NCBI RefSeq assembly: GCF_023149135.1
Contig: NZ_JAIWJX010000002.1
Span: forward strand, 3,534,001-3,598,000
DNA length: 64,000 nt
Direction: 5' to 3'
Origin: Fictibacillus marinisediminis
GTDB lineage: Bacteria; Bacillota; Bacilli; Bacillales; Fictibacillaceae
Below the pieces are notes generated by a model. It worked only from the letters and a program-made list of their open reading frames with translations. It did no database searches and was not told where the DNA came from. Made by a program: the position numbers and the translations under genes. Shown here piece by piece: positions 34,900 to 43,796 of the stretch (positions are counted from its first letter, which is position 1; each line of letters opens with the position of its first letter).

Positions 34900-36447
34900 T
34901 TATTGTTCGCCGCCAAACTGCTGGGACAAGTAAACACTTTGCTGATTGGAACGTGAGATGGCTTGTTCCATGGCAGTGAATTGACGGTAATAGCGATCTT
35001 CTACTTGCGTCAACCTTGTATTGAAATTCGTGATCCGTGTATCCATGTCAATGAGCTGCTTTCCGATAGCAAACTGATTGTTCCCACGAGACGAGTTTCC
35101 TGCTTTAGCTTCCACTTTACCCATGATAGAATCAATGGAATCACGAAGACGGTAGGCAATTCCTTTTGTCTCACTTGTAGTCCCCGAATTTGTGAAAAGC
35201 TTCTTTACTGCTTCGGGATCTTTTGCGATAGCATCTTTAAGCTTGTTTTCATCTGTAATGGTTAACTTTCCTTTATCAAGGTAGCTGCTAGATGTTTGAA
35301 TACCGATTTTCGCTAACTGGTCATAGTCCGCTTTGCCGGTATTAACACTCGCATACATATCACTTCGCAGTTGGTTAAGACCACTCGATAAAATAGTATC
35401 TCCCCGCAGCATTCCGCTCTTTGCCTTGGCATCCCAAAGCTCAGCTTCTTTATCCGAAAGGTCCTTTCTTTGTTCATCTGTAAGAGGATCATACTTGCGA
35501 TAACGTTCTTCTGAAACTTTATCATTGATTTTTCCTATAGTTGTATTGTACTGATCAACAAACTTTATGATAGAATCAAAAATGCCCTGTGAGTCAGTTG
35601 ATGCTGAAATGGTAACCGGGCTTGTTGTGTTGGACTTTAGGGTATATGTCACACCTGAGATCGTAAAAGAGTTAGAAGAACGTGACATGCTTAATCCGTT
35701 TAGAGTGAATGTTGCGTCGGTTCCTAAGTTGTTATTAGTGCTAGTTAATTCATTATTTACATTTGAAGTAAAACCCAAATTTTCATATAGATTTTGTGTA
35801 TTTGTATCCGCAAAAGTAATTTTAGAACCAGCACCGGTCTCTTTATTTGTAATAACTATTTGTCCTGTGCGGCTGTCATAAAATGCACTTACTCCGAGAT
35901 CTGAATTTGAGAGTTTTTGGGTAAGCGAATCGATGGTTTCTGTAGTCGGGTCAATTGTAATTTCAAAAATTTTATCAGTTGTTCCATCTTTTACAAAATC
36001 CGATGTACCAGGCTTTGTTAATTTAAATTTAAGTTTATTATCTGATGGTAAAGTTCCTAAGGATGATAGCTTTGTATCGGCTTGCATAGGATTCGATCCC
36101 GTTAAAACAGGTTGTCCAATCCAGGTCCTTGATGTAGCTAACGTTATTTTTTCAATCGTTGTGCTGATATTACCAGAGGAACCATTTGAGGTTGCGGTAA
36201 CTACAGAATCATTTGTACTTGTTACGGTTTTCTTTAAAAAGGTACTCTGTCTTCCTACTCCATCAAAGATTAGCTGATCAAAATCTTTTAATAGCTTATT
36301 CATATCTCGATAGTCATCGCGTTGCCACTCCAAAAGCTGTTTTTTCTGGGTCAACTTGTCTAACGGGATACGCTGTGCCTTCATTAAATCCTTAACCATG
36401 GAGTCTATGTCCATACCACTGGCCAGCCCACTAATGCGTGTAGTCAT
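34900..36447 (-). CDS. fliD: Flagellar filament cap protein FliD
   Basis: FliD forms the cap at the filament tip under which flagellin subunits fold. At 515 residues, it begins with MTTRISGLASGMDIDSMVKDLMKAQRIPLDKL, the highly conserved FliD start, and ends with a coiled region (MDTRITNFNTRLTQVEDRYYRQFTAMEQAISRSNQQSVYLSQQFGG), also conserved. The variable middle is long and Ser/Thr-rich. It is second in the flaG-fliD-fliS-fliT operon under the SigD promoter upstream of flaG. Confidence 0.96.
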   Translation of the reverse strand: MTTRISGLASGMDIDSMVKDLMKAQRIPLDKLTQKKQLLEWQRDDYRDMNKLLKDFDQLIFDGVGRQSTFLKKTVTSTNDSVVTATSNGSSGNISTTIEKITLATSRTWIGQPVLTGSNPMQADTKLSSLGTLPSDNKLKFKLTKPGTSDFVKDGTTDKIFEITIDPTTETIDSLTQKLSNSDLGVSAFYDSRTGQIVITNKETGAGSKITFADTNTQNLYENLGFTSNVNNELTSTNNNLGTDATFTLNGLSMSRSSNSFTISGVTYTLKSNTTSPVTISASTDSQGIFDSIIKFVDQYNTTIGKINDKVSEERYRKYDPLTDEQRKDLSDKEAELWDAKAKSGMLRGDTILSSGLNQLRSDMYASVNTGKADYDQLAKIGIQTSSSYLDKGKLTITDENKLKDAIAKDPEAVKKLFTNSGTTSETKGIAYRLRDSIDSIMGKVEAKAGNSSRGNNQFAIGKQLIDMDTRITNFNTRLTQVEDRYYRQFTAMEQAISRSNQQSVYLSQQFGGEQ

Positions 36448-36463
36448 TCACATCATCCTCTCG

Positions 36464-36808
36464 TTAAATCTTTTTATCAAGAAATAATCCCACATAATCC
36501 AGCATCGACGCATACATATCCAAAAACTTTTTTGATGGGATTTCTCGTAAAACTTCCTTTGTTTTATCATCAATAACCTGAACATAGTAGTCATTCAGTT
36601 TCTCATGAAGGACAAACTTGGAGGATGTATGAGTTGGTATTAATAGTTCGTTTACACCGTTGATCATTTTACTTAATTGTTGTTTTTCTTGTCTATTAGA
36701 ATTTACTTCATGGGAGTAAGTTTTATCTTGCATTGTCTCATTATAGAAGTTATTTTGTTTAGGCAACATATTTATTGTAGAACTTGAACTTATTGAATTC
36801 ATTCCCAA
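36464..36808 (-). CDS. flaG: FlaG family protein (YvyC-like)
   Basis: A 114-residue protein with a variable Ser/Asn-rich start and the FlaG core LLIPTHTSSKFVLHEKLNDYYVQVIDDKTKEVLREIPSKKFLDMYASM at the C-terminus. FlaG affects filament length in other species. It is first in the operon with fliDST, as yvyC is in B. subtilis. A SigD promoter lies about 40 bases upstream. Confidence 0.9.
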   Translation of the reverse strand: MGMNSISSSSTINMLPKQNNFYNETMQDKTYSHEVNSNRQEKQQLSKMINGVNELLIPTHTSSKFVLHEKLNDYYVQVIDDKTKEVLREIPSKKFLDMYASMLDYVGLFLDKKI

Positions 36809-36844
36809 ATAAATCTCTCCCGAATAAAAGTTTTTATATTAGTT

Positions 36845-36870
36845 CTATCGGTTGTAATAATTCAAATTTA
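36845..36870 (-). promoter_or_regulatory. SigD promoter of flaG-fliDST
   Basis: On the minus strand TAAA, 14 bases, ACCGATAG (six of eight to GCCGATAT). Confidence 0.72.
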
Positions 36871-37009
36871 TAGGAATTGTCATTAATTAAGTGTGATAAA
36901 ATTATCATAATAATCATTTTTTAGTAACTTTATAATCCTAAAAGAATTGCTTATATATTTTAACGAATAAGATTTCATTCTCAATGTTCAACATTAAATA
37001 TCGGTACTT

Positions 37010-38236
37010 CTATCCTCTAAGCATAATAGATAACGAAGCTAAATTATTAAAATTATTTAATTCTAAGAAATCATAAACTTTTTGTAAAAAGCTTTTATTA
37101 TGTTCAATAGTTCTAGAGAAACACTGTATAAAGTGAATTACAGATTCTTCATCTATTTTTCCTTGGCGGTTTGCTGACACACCTGTTAAGTAAAGTTTTA
37201 TCAGTGAATACTGTATAACTAAAATGGAGAATTCTTTCATATAGTTATCAGTTTCGTTTAAGGGGAACAATGATTTAAAAACATAATTAACTAGATAGTT
37301 TTCAATAATATATGAAAAATTACTAATTGTTAGCTTATAGTATTTATCAATTGATAATTTATAGATTTCTTTCAATTTTTCATCGTTTTTATCTAACTTT
37401 AATTGTAAACCATCTAAAAATTCCTCATAAAATTTTGTAAATCCTATGTGATTGATTTTTGCTTGTAAGCGTGAATCAGATATCAATTTTAATAATTTAT
37501 ATTGTAATTCTATTTTTTCCGGTATTTCGTCAAATAAGTTATTTAAACCAGTACTACGAAGGTTATTCTGATACATTTTTATTAGATCATTTATATAATT
37601 ACTGTCCAAAGAATTGTTTTCTTGAACTTTTTTCAAAAACATTCCGATTAACAGTATTCTTTTCCAAATGTCACATTCTCTATATTGTAAAATTTCAATA
37701 ATTAACGACCTTATATTCCAATAATGAAATTCTAAAGTTGTATTTTTAAATTGCGTACTGTCAATCTCTCCTTGAAGAGTTCTGTTGTCTGAAGTAATTG
37801 GTACAACCTCAAAGTCAATGCCGTCTTTTTGTTTTAGAGCTAATTTAGCAATTTCAGGACACGATGTTGTCCCTGCTCTTTCAAGAAGATTATTCACTTG
37901 GTTTGTTACCCTTGGATATATAGCACATGTATTACATAAAGAGCTTTCACCTAATCTGCTATGAATTGTACATAATTTGTCTTCATCTAGAAATCCGCAA
38001 TTTCCTTCATTATTTAATTGGATATATGCATAAGCATTATCTGACAATGCTTTTTTATTTTTTTTTATTTTCTCTCTCATTTCACTGCTAAAGTCTTTAT
38101 TTTTTATATTTTTATAATTTTTATATGTTTTTTTATCTATAAGGATTGTCCATCCGCTACAACAAGTATCTTCACAGTTCGGACCTATACAAGAAAATTC
38201 TTTCATATATGTTGGCATTAAAATATTTCGTTCCAT
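37010..38236 (-). CDS. fliB: FliB-type flagellin lysine N-methylase
   Basis: A 408-residue protein starting MERNILMPTYMKEFSCIGPN. It has the FliB cysteine cluster C16, C21, C25, C26 (CIGPNCEDTCCSGW), then NCGFLDEDKLCTIH and SLCNTCAIYPR, which together hold the Fe-S cluster reported for this family, and later TTSCPEIAKLAL. FliB methylates surface lysines of flagellin. It lies between flaG and hag, the place where flagellin modification genes are often found, but no such gene is at this spot in B. subtilis. It is much more AT-rich than the flanking flagellar genes, which suggests acquisition. No promoter of its own could be assigned; read-through from hag is possible. Confidence 0.88.
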   Translation of the reverse strand: MERNILMPTYMKEFSCIGPNCEDTCCSGWTILIDKKTYKNYKNIKNKDFSSEMREKIKKNKKALSDNAYAYIQLNNEGNCGFLDEDKLCTIHSRLGESSLCNTCAIYPRVTNQVNNLLERAGTTSCPEIAKLALKQKDGIDFEVVPITSDNRTLQGEIDSTQFKNTTLEFHYWNIRSLIIEILQYRECDIWKRILLIGMFLKKVQENNSLDSNYINDLIKMYQNNLRSTGLNNLFDEIPEKIELQYKLLKLISDSRLQAKINHIGFTKFYEEFLDGLQLKLDKNDEKLKEIYKLSIDKYYKLTISNFSYIIENYLVNYVFKSLFPLNETDNYMKEFSILVIQYSLIKLYLTGVSANRQGKIDEESVIHFIQCFSRTIEHNKSFLQKVYDFLELNNFNNLASLSIMLRG

Positions 38237-38254
38237 GTAACAGTAACCACCTTA

Positions 38255-38294
38255 TAAAAAATAGAAGAGCCTTGAAGAAATCCCAAGACTCTCT
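38255..38294 (-). terminator. Terminator of hag
   Basis: Stem AGAG-CTTG / CAAG-CTCT followed by CTATTTTTTA on the minus strand. Confidence 0.7.
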
Positions 38295-38320
38295 ATAATA
38301 ATATTACTTTCCTATTTTTA

Positions 38321-39147
38321 TTAACGAAGTAATTGAAGTACACCTTGTGGCTGTTGGTTAGCTTGAGCCAGCATTGCTTGTGCTGCTTGAGAAAGAATAG
38401 AATTTTTGTTTGCTCCATCATTTCTTTTGCCATGTCCACATCACGAATACGAGACTCGGCAGCAGTTAGGTTTTCAGAAGATGTATTCAAGTTATTAATA
38501 GTATGTTCTAAGCGATTTTGCTTAGCACCTAATTGTGCACGCTCATCTGAAACTTTTTGGATGGCAGTATCAATTGTTTTAATGGCAGTAGATGAAGTTG
38601 CCGCATCAGTATCAAGTTTAACAGCATCAACTCCAAGACTTGCAGCATCCATTTTAGCAAAAGTAACATCTAACTTTTGATCTTTGTTTGCTCCAATTTG
38701 GAATGTAAATTTACCTGTAGCACCGCCAGAACCATCTAATAATTTCTGAGTATTAAATTCTGTATCAGTTGCAATACGTCCAATTTCTGCAATTAAATCA
38801 GCGTTTTCCTTCTGGATTTGGGCTCTGTCATCTGCTGTAGTATTTGTATCATTTGAAGATTGAACAGCAAGTTCACGCATACGCTGAAGAATTGCGTGAG
38901 TTTCGTTCAACGCTCCTTCTCCAGTTTGAATCATTGAAATAGCATCTTGTGCATTTCGAGAAGCTTGATCAAGACCACGGATTTGTCCACGCATTTTTTC
39001 AGAGATTGCTAGACCTGCTGCATCGTCTCCGGCACGGTTAATCCTAAGACCAGAAGACAACTTTTCCATTGATTTAGATTGTGCGTTAGTTGCACTGTTC
39101 AATTGACGGTGCGTGTTTAATGCTGCAATATTGTGATTGATTCTCAT
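38321..39147 (-). pseudogene. hag: Flagellin, with a 1-base deletion near the 3' end
   Basis: Flagellin is the filament subunit. The N-terminal D0/D1 part MRINHNIAALNTHRQLN … SSGLRINRAGDDAAGLAISEKMRGQ is intact, with a short middle and the D1 end AESRIRDVDMAKEMMEQTK. Then the frame breaks: the given sequence continues KILFFLKQHKQCW to a stop at 38293. Adding one A to the five-base A run at 38402-38408 restores NSILSQAAQAMLAQANQQPQ plus GVLQLLR and the normal stop at 38321 (275 residues). The lost part is the C-terminal D0 helix needed for export by FliS and for polymerisation. Either a real mutation, phase variation or an error. Start at 39147 has AAGGAGG. Confidence 0.93.
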
Positions 39148-39151
39148 TATT

Positions 39152-39187
39152 TTTCCTCCTTGAAATAACCCGCCCACATCCTTGTGG
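39152..39187 (-). promoter_or_regulatory. CsrA-binding leader of hag (two sites)
   Basis: Upstream site: CCACAAGGATGT, ten of twelve matches to the CsrA consensus RUACARGGAUGU, with GGA in the loop of a CATCC/GGATG hairpin. Downstream site: TTTCAAGGAGGA, which includes the ribosome binding site. This is the B. subtilis arrangement in which CsrA blocks hag translation and FliW relieves it. Confidence 0.75.
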
Positions 39188-39258
39188 ATGGTTTTTTTGT
39201 TTTCAAACAAAAAAGACGATTGCGGCCGTCAAACATCTTTCTCGTTTGCTCATACCTT

Positions 39259-39284
39259 ATATCGTCTCTTTAACAAAATATTTA
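39259..39284 (-). promoter_or_regulatory. SigD promoter of hag
   Basis: On the minus strand TAAA, 14 bases, GACGATAT (seven of eight to GCCGATAT), in the csrA-hag gap. Confidence 0.85.
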
Positions 39285-39304
39285 ATAGTTTTTGTAATAT
39301 TATT

Positions 39305-39523
39305 TCAAAAACTTTTGAGTCTTTCTATAAGAGCGGCAGATGTATTGGCGGCTGCGCTGTTTTCACTCTTAATCGTCAAATAAACTTCCTTGCGGTGGAT
39401 ATCCACATTCTTGGGTGCATTAATCCCTAGCTTTACCTGATCTCCTTCTACTGCAAGAACAGTAATCTCAATATCTTCCCCTATTTGAATGGCTTCCTTA
39501 ATTTTTCTTGTGAGTACCAGCAT
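39305..39523 (-). CDS. csrA: Carbon storage/translational regulator CsrA
   Basis: A 72-residue RNA-binding dimer that recognises GGA in hairpin loops; in B. subtilis its main target is the hag leader, and FliW holds it inactive. The sequence [20 protein letters not shown] … [19 protein letters not shown] is standard. The start at 39523 has AGGAGGGA and lies one base past the fliW stop; the open frame upstream lies inside fliW. The FliW-contact tail is present but ends in a different sequence ([11 protein letters not shown]). Confidence 0.96.
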   Translation of the reverse strand: MLVLTRKIKEAIQIGEDIEITVLAVEGDQVKLGINAPKNVDIHRKEVYLTIKSENSAAANTSAALIERLKSF

Positions 39524-39524
39524 C

Positions 39525-39974
39525 TTATCCCTCCTGAGACACGGCAATTCCAAGGGAATGCTTCGTAGTATAGTTTTCATCATGAAGGACAACTTGTTTG
39601 CCCGTATTTGTTTTTTTATTAATAATCACCGGTGCCTGCAGGTTGGCTGTTGAGGATTCAATCGAGTCTTGGAGGGTAATAATGGCCAATAGGAAGAGAT
39701 CTTCACGCTGCTCTACCTTAAGAGCTTCAATTACATTCTCCGATAGTGTAAACTCATAATCTTTAAAAAAGAGAAAAGGATCAGTTGTAATAAAAGCGAG
39801 CTCGTTTGTAATTACAGACTGCAAAATATTAAAGGGAGTGTCCTCAAAAGGCATTATAATAAATTTTTTCTCTTCTTCAAAACCAGGTATTCCATTTTCA
39901 AATGTAATAATATCTTCCTGCTGAATCTCCAGCAGTCCATGAAACTTGCTTTCTATTTTCAAGTTATTCACCAC
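39525..39974 (-). CDS. fliW: Flagellar assembly factor FliW
   Basis: FliW binds flagellin or CsrA; when flagellin is exported it is freed to sequester CsrA and restore hag translation. At 149 residues it has [32 protein letters not shown] and FQSVI-type [25 protein letters not shown], both typical. Start is GTG at 39974 (or the second GTG at 39971); the ribosome binding site is weak, suggesting coupling to the gene upstream, one base away. fliW and csrA stand together as in B. subtilis. Confidence 0.95.
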   Translation of the reverse strand: MVNNLKIESKFHGLLEIQQEDIITFENGIPGFEEEKKFIIMPFEDTPFNILQSVITNELAFITTDPFLFFKDYEFTLSENVIEALKVEQREDLFLLAIITLQDSIESSTANLQAPVIINKKTNTGKQVVLHDENYTTKHSLGIAVSQEG

Positions 39975-39975
39975 T

Positions 39976-40551
39976 TTACTTTTTTTCGTCTAACTCAAGA
40001 CCTGTCACGCTGATAGTAAGAGAAGGCCACTGTTTCATACCTCCATGAACAATTCCCGGTGTGTAGATATGGATTGGTTTATTCACCTTTACCTCAATTT
40101 TCGGATGACTAACCTTCCAATTGAGATCCACCTTGCCTGGTTCATAGTTCGTTTTCACACTGTTGGCTGAAGGAATAAATGCGATATTGAATTCCAGCAT
40201 CGGTGATTCACCGTTTTCCTTCGCCTGGGATGCAATGGCATTCCCTCCATTTTCAATCCTCATCAGTTCGTCACCTTGCTGTGAAAGCCTGGCCATTCCT
40301 TCCAGCCAATCGGAATACCCCTTCTGGGCAAATTCTTCAATCCTTCTGGAGATGGATTTTAAATCCATGTCAGCCCGTGCCTGCGACTGATCAATCGTCA
40401 GCTTACCTGGAGTCCGTTCTATGTCAAGCTCTGCAGGCCACTGTTCGATGGATAATTCAGCTGCGGGCTGTTCAATTTCCTGAACAGGCTGGGTAATGGA
40501 CAAGGACAGCTGCCCTCTCACAGATTCCATTTTCAGCTGAGGAATGTTCAA
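39976..40551 (-). CDS. yviE: YviE-like flagellar locus protein (DUF6470)
   Basis: A 191-residue protein with internal short repeats in the first half (ELSIEQWPAELDIERTPGKLTIDQSQARADMD) built on the pattern L.I.Q. The C-terminal half ends KPIHIYTPGIVHGGMKQWPSLTISVTGLELDEKK. Position between flgL and fliW and the repeat pattern fit B. subtilis YviE. Its role is unknown. Confidence 0.85.
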   Translation of the reverse strand: MNIPQLKMESVRGQLSLSITQPVQEIEQPAAELSIEQWPAELDIERTPGKLTIDQSQARADMDLKSISRRIEEFAQKGYSDWLEGMARLSQQGDELMRIENGGNAIASQAKENGESPMLEFNIAFIPSANSVKTNYEPGKVDLNWKVSHPKIEVKVNKPIHIYTPGIVHGGMKQWPSLTISVTGLELDEKK

Positions 40552-40601
40552 TTTTTTTCCCTCCTAAACAAAAGAGCTATCTTAATTGATAGCTCCATTT
40601 A

Positions 40602-41468
40602 TTATCGCAGAAAATCCATTAATGATGGCTGAATGATTCTAGCTCCGGCACTTAATGCTGCCCTTTGAACACTCTCCTGCATTTTCAAGTCTGTAATCAC
40701 TCGTTCCATATCAGCGTCTTCATTATCAGAAAGAATTCTGTTAGCAATGACTTCCTGGTTGCTTACTCGGTCATCAATCAGTTCAATCCTGTTGTATCTC
40801 GCGCCAAGATCAGCCCGCTCACTTACGATATTGTTGATATGGCTATCCAATTTATCCAGAAAACCATTGATGGAAGAACCTGAACTCAAAGCCGTTTCCA
40901 GATCTTGAATATCACCGAACAAATCTTTTGTAAATACATTTTGCGGTTTGATATTAACAGCCACTTCAATTCCTTGGGATAATTCCAGCTTTACATCATT
41001 CGTATTAGTAGAAACTTTACCAGTTGCCAGATCAACAGGCGCGCGGGTCGTATCATTTCCGTTAAAAATATACTTGCCAGACACCTTGGTGTTGGCAATA
41101 GAAGCCAAATGGTCTTTTAATTGAGTTATTTCCTTGCCAATCGCCTGCATCTGCGACTCTTCATAGGTTCCATTGCTTGCCTGCACCGTAAGTTCGCGAA
41201 TCCGCTGCATAACATTAGTCGCTTCATCCAAAGAGCTGTCAGCGCTCTCCGTCCAGCTATATGCCTCTGAAAGGTTGCGTTTGAACTGTTCTACTTCTGT
41301 CAGACTTGAACGATAGGACATCCCCTTCATAGCCACAACTGGATCGTCTGAAGGACGACTAATTTTTTTCCCAGTTGAAAGTTGTTCCTGTGTTTTATCC
41401 ATTCTTTTATAACTATCACTTAAATGTCGAAGCATATTATTCGTTAACATCCCTTGTGTGACCCGCAT
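40602..41468 (-). CDS. flgL: Flagellar hook-filament junction protein FlgL
   Basis: FlgL (HAP3) joins the hook junction to the filament. At 288 residues it starts with MRVTQGMLTNNMLRHLSDSYKRMDKTQEQLSTGKKISRPSDDPVVAMKG, flagellin-like, and ends in the coiled AALSAGARIIQPSLMDFLR. It follows flgK by nine bases. Transcribed with flgM-flgN-flgK. Confidence 0.96.
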   Translation of the reverse strand: MRVTQGMLTNNMLRHLSDSYKRMDKTQEQLSTGKKISRPSDDPVVAMKGMSYRSSLTEVEQFKRNLSEAYSWTESADSSLDEATNVMQRIRELTVQASNGTYEESQMQAIGKEITQLKDHLASIANTKVSGKYIFNGNDTTRAPVDLATGKVSTNTNDVKLELSQGIEVAVNIKPQNVFTKDLFGDIQDLETALSSGSSINGFLDKLDSHINNIVSERADLGARYNRIELIDDRVSNQEVIANRILSDNEDADMERVITDLKMQESVQRAALSAGARIIQPSLMDFLR

Positions 41469-41477
41469 TCCTTACAC

Positions 41478-42950
41478 CTACCTTCCACCAACACCCATGC
41501 CGTTGATAATTTTATCAAGCATCTCATCCACTACAGTGATGTTCCGTGCTGCTGCATTAAATGCATGCTGAAATTGAATTAGATTTGTCATTTCCTCGTC
41601 AATTGACACACCTGAAACAGATTGTCTTCGGTTTTCCACAGAGTCTGAAAGAACTAGTGAGTTGTCAGCAAGTCTAGCCGCTTCTTGTGAATCTACTGCC
41701 ATTTTGCCAATGGCTCCTTCGTAATAGCCTTGTAGCGAAGTTGTTTCTCCACCGTATGGCAGGCTACTGTTTTTCACATTAGCCAGTTTCAGGGCATTGC
41801 CTCCATCGCCGCTATATCCGCCAGATCCTGCAGCCACATCATTGCGGTTTGTTAGAATGACTTTAATATCACTAGCGGTTGAACCGGAGAAAAAGTTTTT
41901 TCCTGTATTTGTACTTGGCGAGTTGCTGTCCAGACCGTACCCACCGCTGTGTAATCTATTAAACTCTGCAACAAAGCCGGAAGCCATATTATCCAGTTTT
42001 TTAATCATATCTGGGTAATCCGTTTTAAGTGAATCTTTTAACCCTTGCAACCTGCCTGACATGTCAGTACCAGCAAGATCTTCTCCTGTCTTCAATGTCA
42101 GACTGGTAAGAGAACTCTTATCACTGCTTAGGACCGCTTTTATTTCATTAACTTTTGAAGTATCAGACCCATCCACTAAAGTCCCAATGGCCGTTCCATT
42201 TTTATCAAGCAGTTTAATTGTGTATTTGCCCTCGGCCATATCCAGTGACTGGCCGCCGCTGCCCACTTTCTCAACAGAGATGTTTACGATTTGGGAGAGT
42301 TTGTCTACTAGGGCATCACGCTGATCATACAAATCATTCGGTAAATATTTATGTGGCTCAATTTCTCCAATCTGTTTGTTTAGGCCATTAATTTGTGTCA
42401 ACAATGAGTTCGCCTCAAGCACCGTTGTATCCAATTGACTGCCTATATCTTTTTGAATGGAAGTTAGGGAATTAGACAAGTAATTAAAGGTCTCTGCTAC
42501 TGCTGTACCCCGTTGAAGAACAACTGAGCGTGCCCCACTGTCTTCAGGATGTACCGAGAGGTCCTGCAGCGACTGCCAAAAACGGTCCATTGTTTTGGAA
42601 AGCCCGTTATCACTAGGTTCATTCATGATATCTTCCATTTTTTCCATGGCTTCGCTTTTTGCAGACCAATAACCGTATTTGTTATTCTCTCCGCGGAATT
42701 GCTGATCAAGATAACCTTCTCTCACCCTTTGAATCGACCCAGCCTGTACACCAGTTCCCATCTGTCCAGGGACTTGCGGGCGGTTCATAGCTGGTGCGGG
42801 GTAAGGCTCCGTCTGGGTAAAATTGACCCGTTGGCGGGAGTATCCGGTTGTGTTGGCATTGGCGATGTTCTGCCCGGTCACTTGAAGGGCATATTGCTGG
42901 GTTGTCATTCCGCGGCGGGCGGTCTCTAACCCGTGAAACGTTGATACCAT
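41478..42950 (-). CDS. flgK: Flagellar hook-filament junction protein FlgK
   Basis: FlgK (HAP1) is the first junction protein on the hook. At 490 residues, start MVSTFHGLETARRGMTTQQYALQVTGQNIANANTTGYSRQRVNF is the standard rod/hook N-terminus, and the end VSIDEEMTNLIQFQHAFNAAARNITVVDEMLDKIINGMGV is the standard C-terminus. FlgN, encoded just upstream, is its export chaperone. Confidence 0.97.
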   Translation of the reverse strand: MVSTFHGLETARRGMTTQQYALQVTGQNIANANTTGYSRQRVNFTQTEPYPAPAMNRPQVPGQMGTGVQAGSIQRVREGYLDQQFRGENNKYGYWSAKSEAMEKMEDIMNEPSDNGLSKTMDRFWQSLQDLSVHPEDSGARSVVLQRGTAVAETFNYLSNSLTSIQKDIGSQLDTTVLEANSLLTQINGLNKQIGEIEPHKYLPNDLYDQRDALVDKLSQIVNISVEKVGSGGQSLDMAEGKYTIKLLDKNGTAIGTLVDGSDTSKVNEIKAVLSSDKSSLTSLTLKTGEDLAGTDMSGRLQGLKDSLKTDYPDMIKKLDNMASGFVAEFNRLHSGGYGLDSNSPSTNTGKNFFSGSTASDIKVILTNRNDVAAGSGGYSGDGGNALKLANVKNSSLPYGGETTSLQGYYEGAIGKMAVDSQEAARLADNSLVLSDSVENRRQSVSGVSIDEEMTNLIQFQHAFNAAARNITVVDEMLDKIINGMGVGGR

Positions 42951-42965
42951 GAATGTTCCTCCGTT

Positions 42966-43424
42966 CTAGGCTTTTGAATCAAACAGGGAGAAGCTCCCAG
43001 CTCCCGCATATTCCTTGGCCTGCGGACGGCTGTATGTTACTTTTTCCGGCTCCGGCATGAACATGTTCAATGACATGTTCACAAACTGCAGCGACTGATG
43101 GATCAGCTGCTGGTTCAGCTCGTTGCGTTCCTTCAAAAGCATGTATTCTTTAGAAAGCTCATATTGAAGAGCTTCAAGCTGCTCTTTCTCACTTGGAACA
43201 GCCTGCTCAATCAGCTCTGACATCGTGAGAGTGCTTGTTCCATTCCGCACTTCTTCAAGCTCCATCAAGGTCTTCACATGTTCGTTCTCTTTAAGCATCA
43301 AGGCATCGAGCGCCTTTACGTCACCTGTTTTTAATATCGCTGTTTTCTGTTCAGCGATGCTGTTGAGCTCACGGTGGACGTGGAGAAGCTCGTTTAATAA
43401 AGATTTCATGTCCTTTAGCGCCAT
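42966..43424 (-). CDS. flgN: FlgN family export chaperone (YvyG-like)
   Basis: A 152-residue helical protein, MALKDMKSLLNELLHVHREL …, with a coiled middle and a tail ending EYAGAGSFSLFDSKA. FlgN chaperones FlgK and FlgL to the export gate. It sits between flgM and flgK as in B. subtilis (yvyG). It starts ten bases past the flgM stop. Confidence 0.9.
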   Translation of the reverse strand: MALKDMKSLLNELLHVHRELNSIAEQKTAILKTGDVKALDALMLKENEHVKTLMELEEVRNGTSTLTMSELIEQAVPSEKEQLEALQYELSKEYMLLKERNELNQQLIHQSLQFVNMSLNMFMPEPEKVTYSRPQAKEYAGAGSFSLFDSKA

Positions 43425-43433
43425 GAGATCCTC

Positions 43434-43694
43434 CTAGTTATTCCAGAACTGATAGAACTTCCGGGCGACCTCTCTTGCGTCGGGCTGGTACTGGCCGGAA
43501 TCAATCTGGGTTTTAATTTCATGTATTTTATCCTGGCGGCTAACTGAAAATTGCTGTGATGATTGAAGTTCCTTCGCTTCAGCTGAGATTTGAATTTCGT
43601 CGCTCTGCTTCATCTTTTCCTCGTTTTTGGAATATTGTTGGCTTTGTTTAGTGTATGGGTTAATATTGACATGATTAAAGCTATTGATCTTCAT
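43434..43694 (-). CDS. flgM: Anti-sigma-D factor FlgM
   Basis: An 86-residue protein holding SigD inactive until hook completion. The C-terminal SigD-binding region is SRQDKIHEIKTQIDSGQYQPDAREVARKFYQFW, strongly conserved; the N-terminal half is disordered-looking. The start at 43694 (MKINSFNHVN) has GAGGTG nine bases before; the frame extends further into a leader hairpin. A SigD-type promoter lies upstream, giving the known feedback. Confidence 0.94.
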   Translation of the reverse strand: MKINSFNHVNINPYTKQSQQYSKNEEKMKQSDEIQISAEAKELQSSQQFSVSRQDKIHEIKTQIDSGQYQPDAREVARKFYQFWNN

Positions 43695-43742
43695 AGGATT
43701 CACCTCTTTTAAGCAGGATCGCTCCTGCATTTCCTATTTCTT

Positions 43743-43769
43743 ATATCGGTTTAAAATAACAAAACTGAA
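43743..43769 (-). promoter_or_regulatory. SigD promoter of flgM
   Basis: On the minus strand ACCGATAT (seven of eight to the SigD -10), with TTCA 15 bases upstream at the -35 position (poor match to TAAA). B. subtilis flgM also has a SigD promoter here. A GCAGGA/TCCTGC hairpin lies in the leader. Confidence 0.65.
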
Positions 43770-43796
43770 GCTATTCACGGAAAATAGGACTTTTGA

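Noticed and set aside
36892..36912. TGATAAAATTATCA palindrome as a Fur site or fliB terminator
   Set aside because: One base short of the Fur consensus spacing and no U-run after it; likely AT-rich chance.
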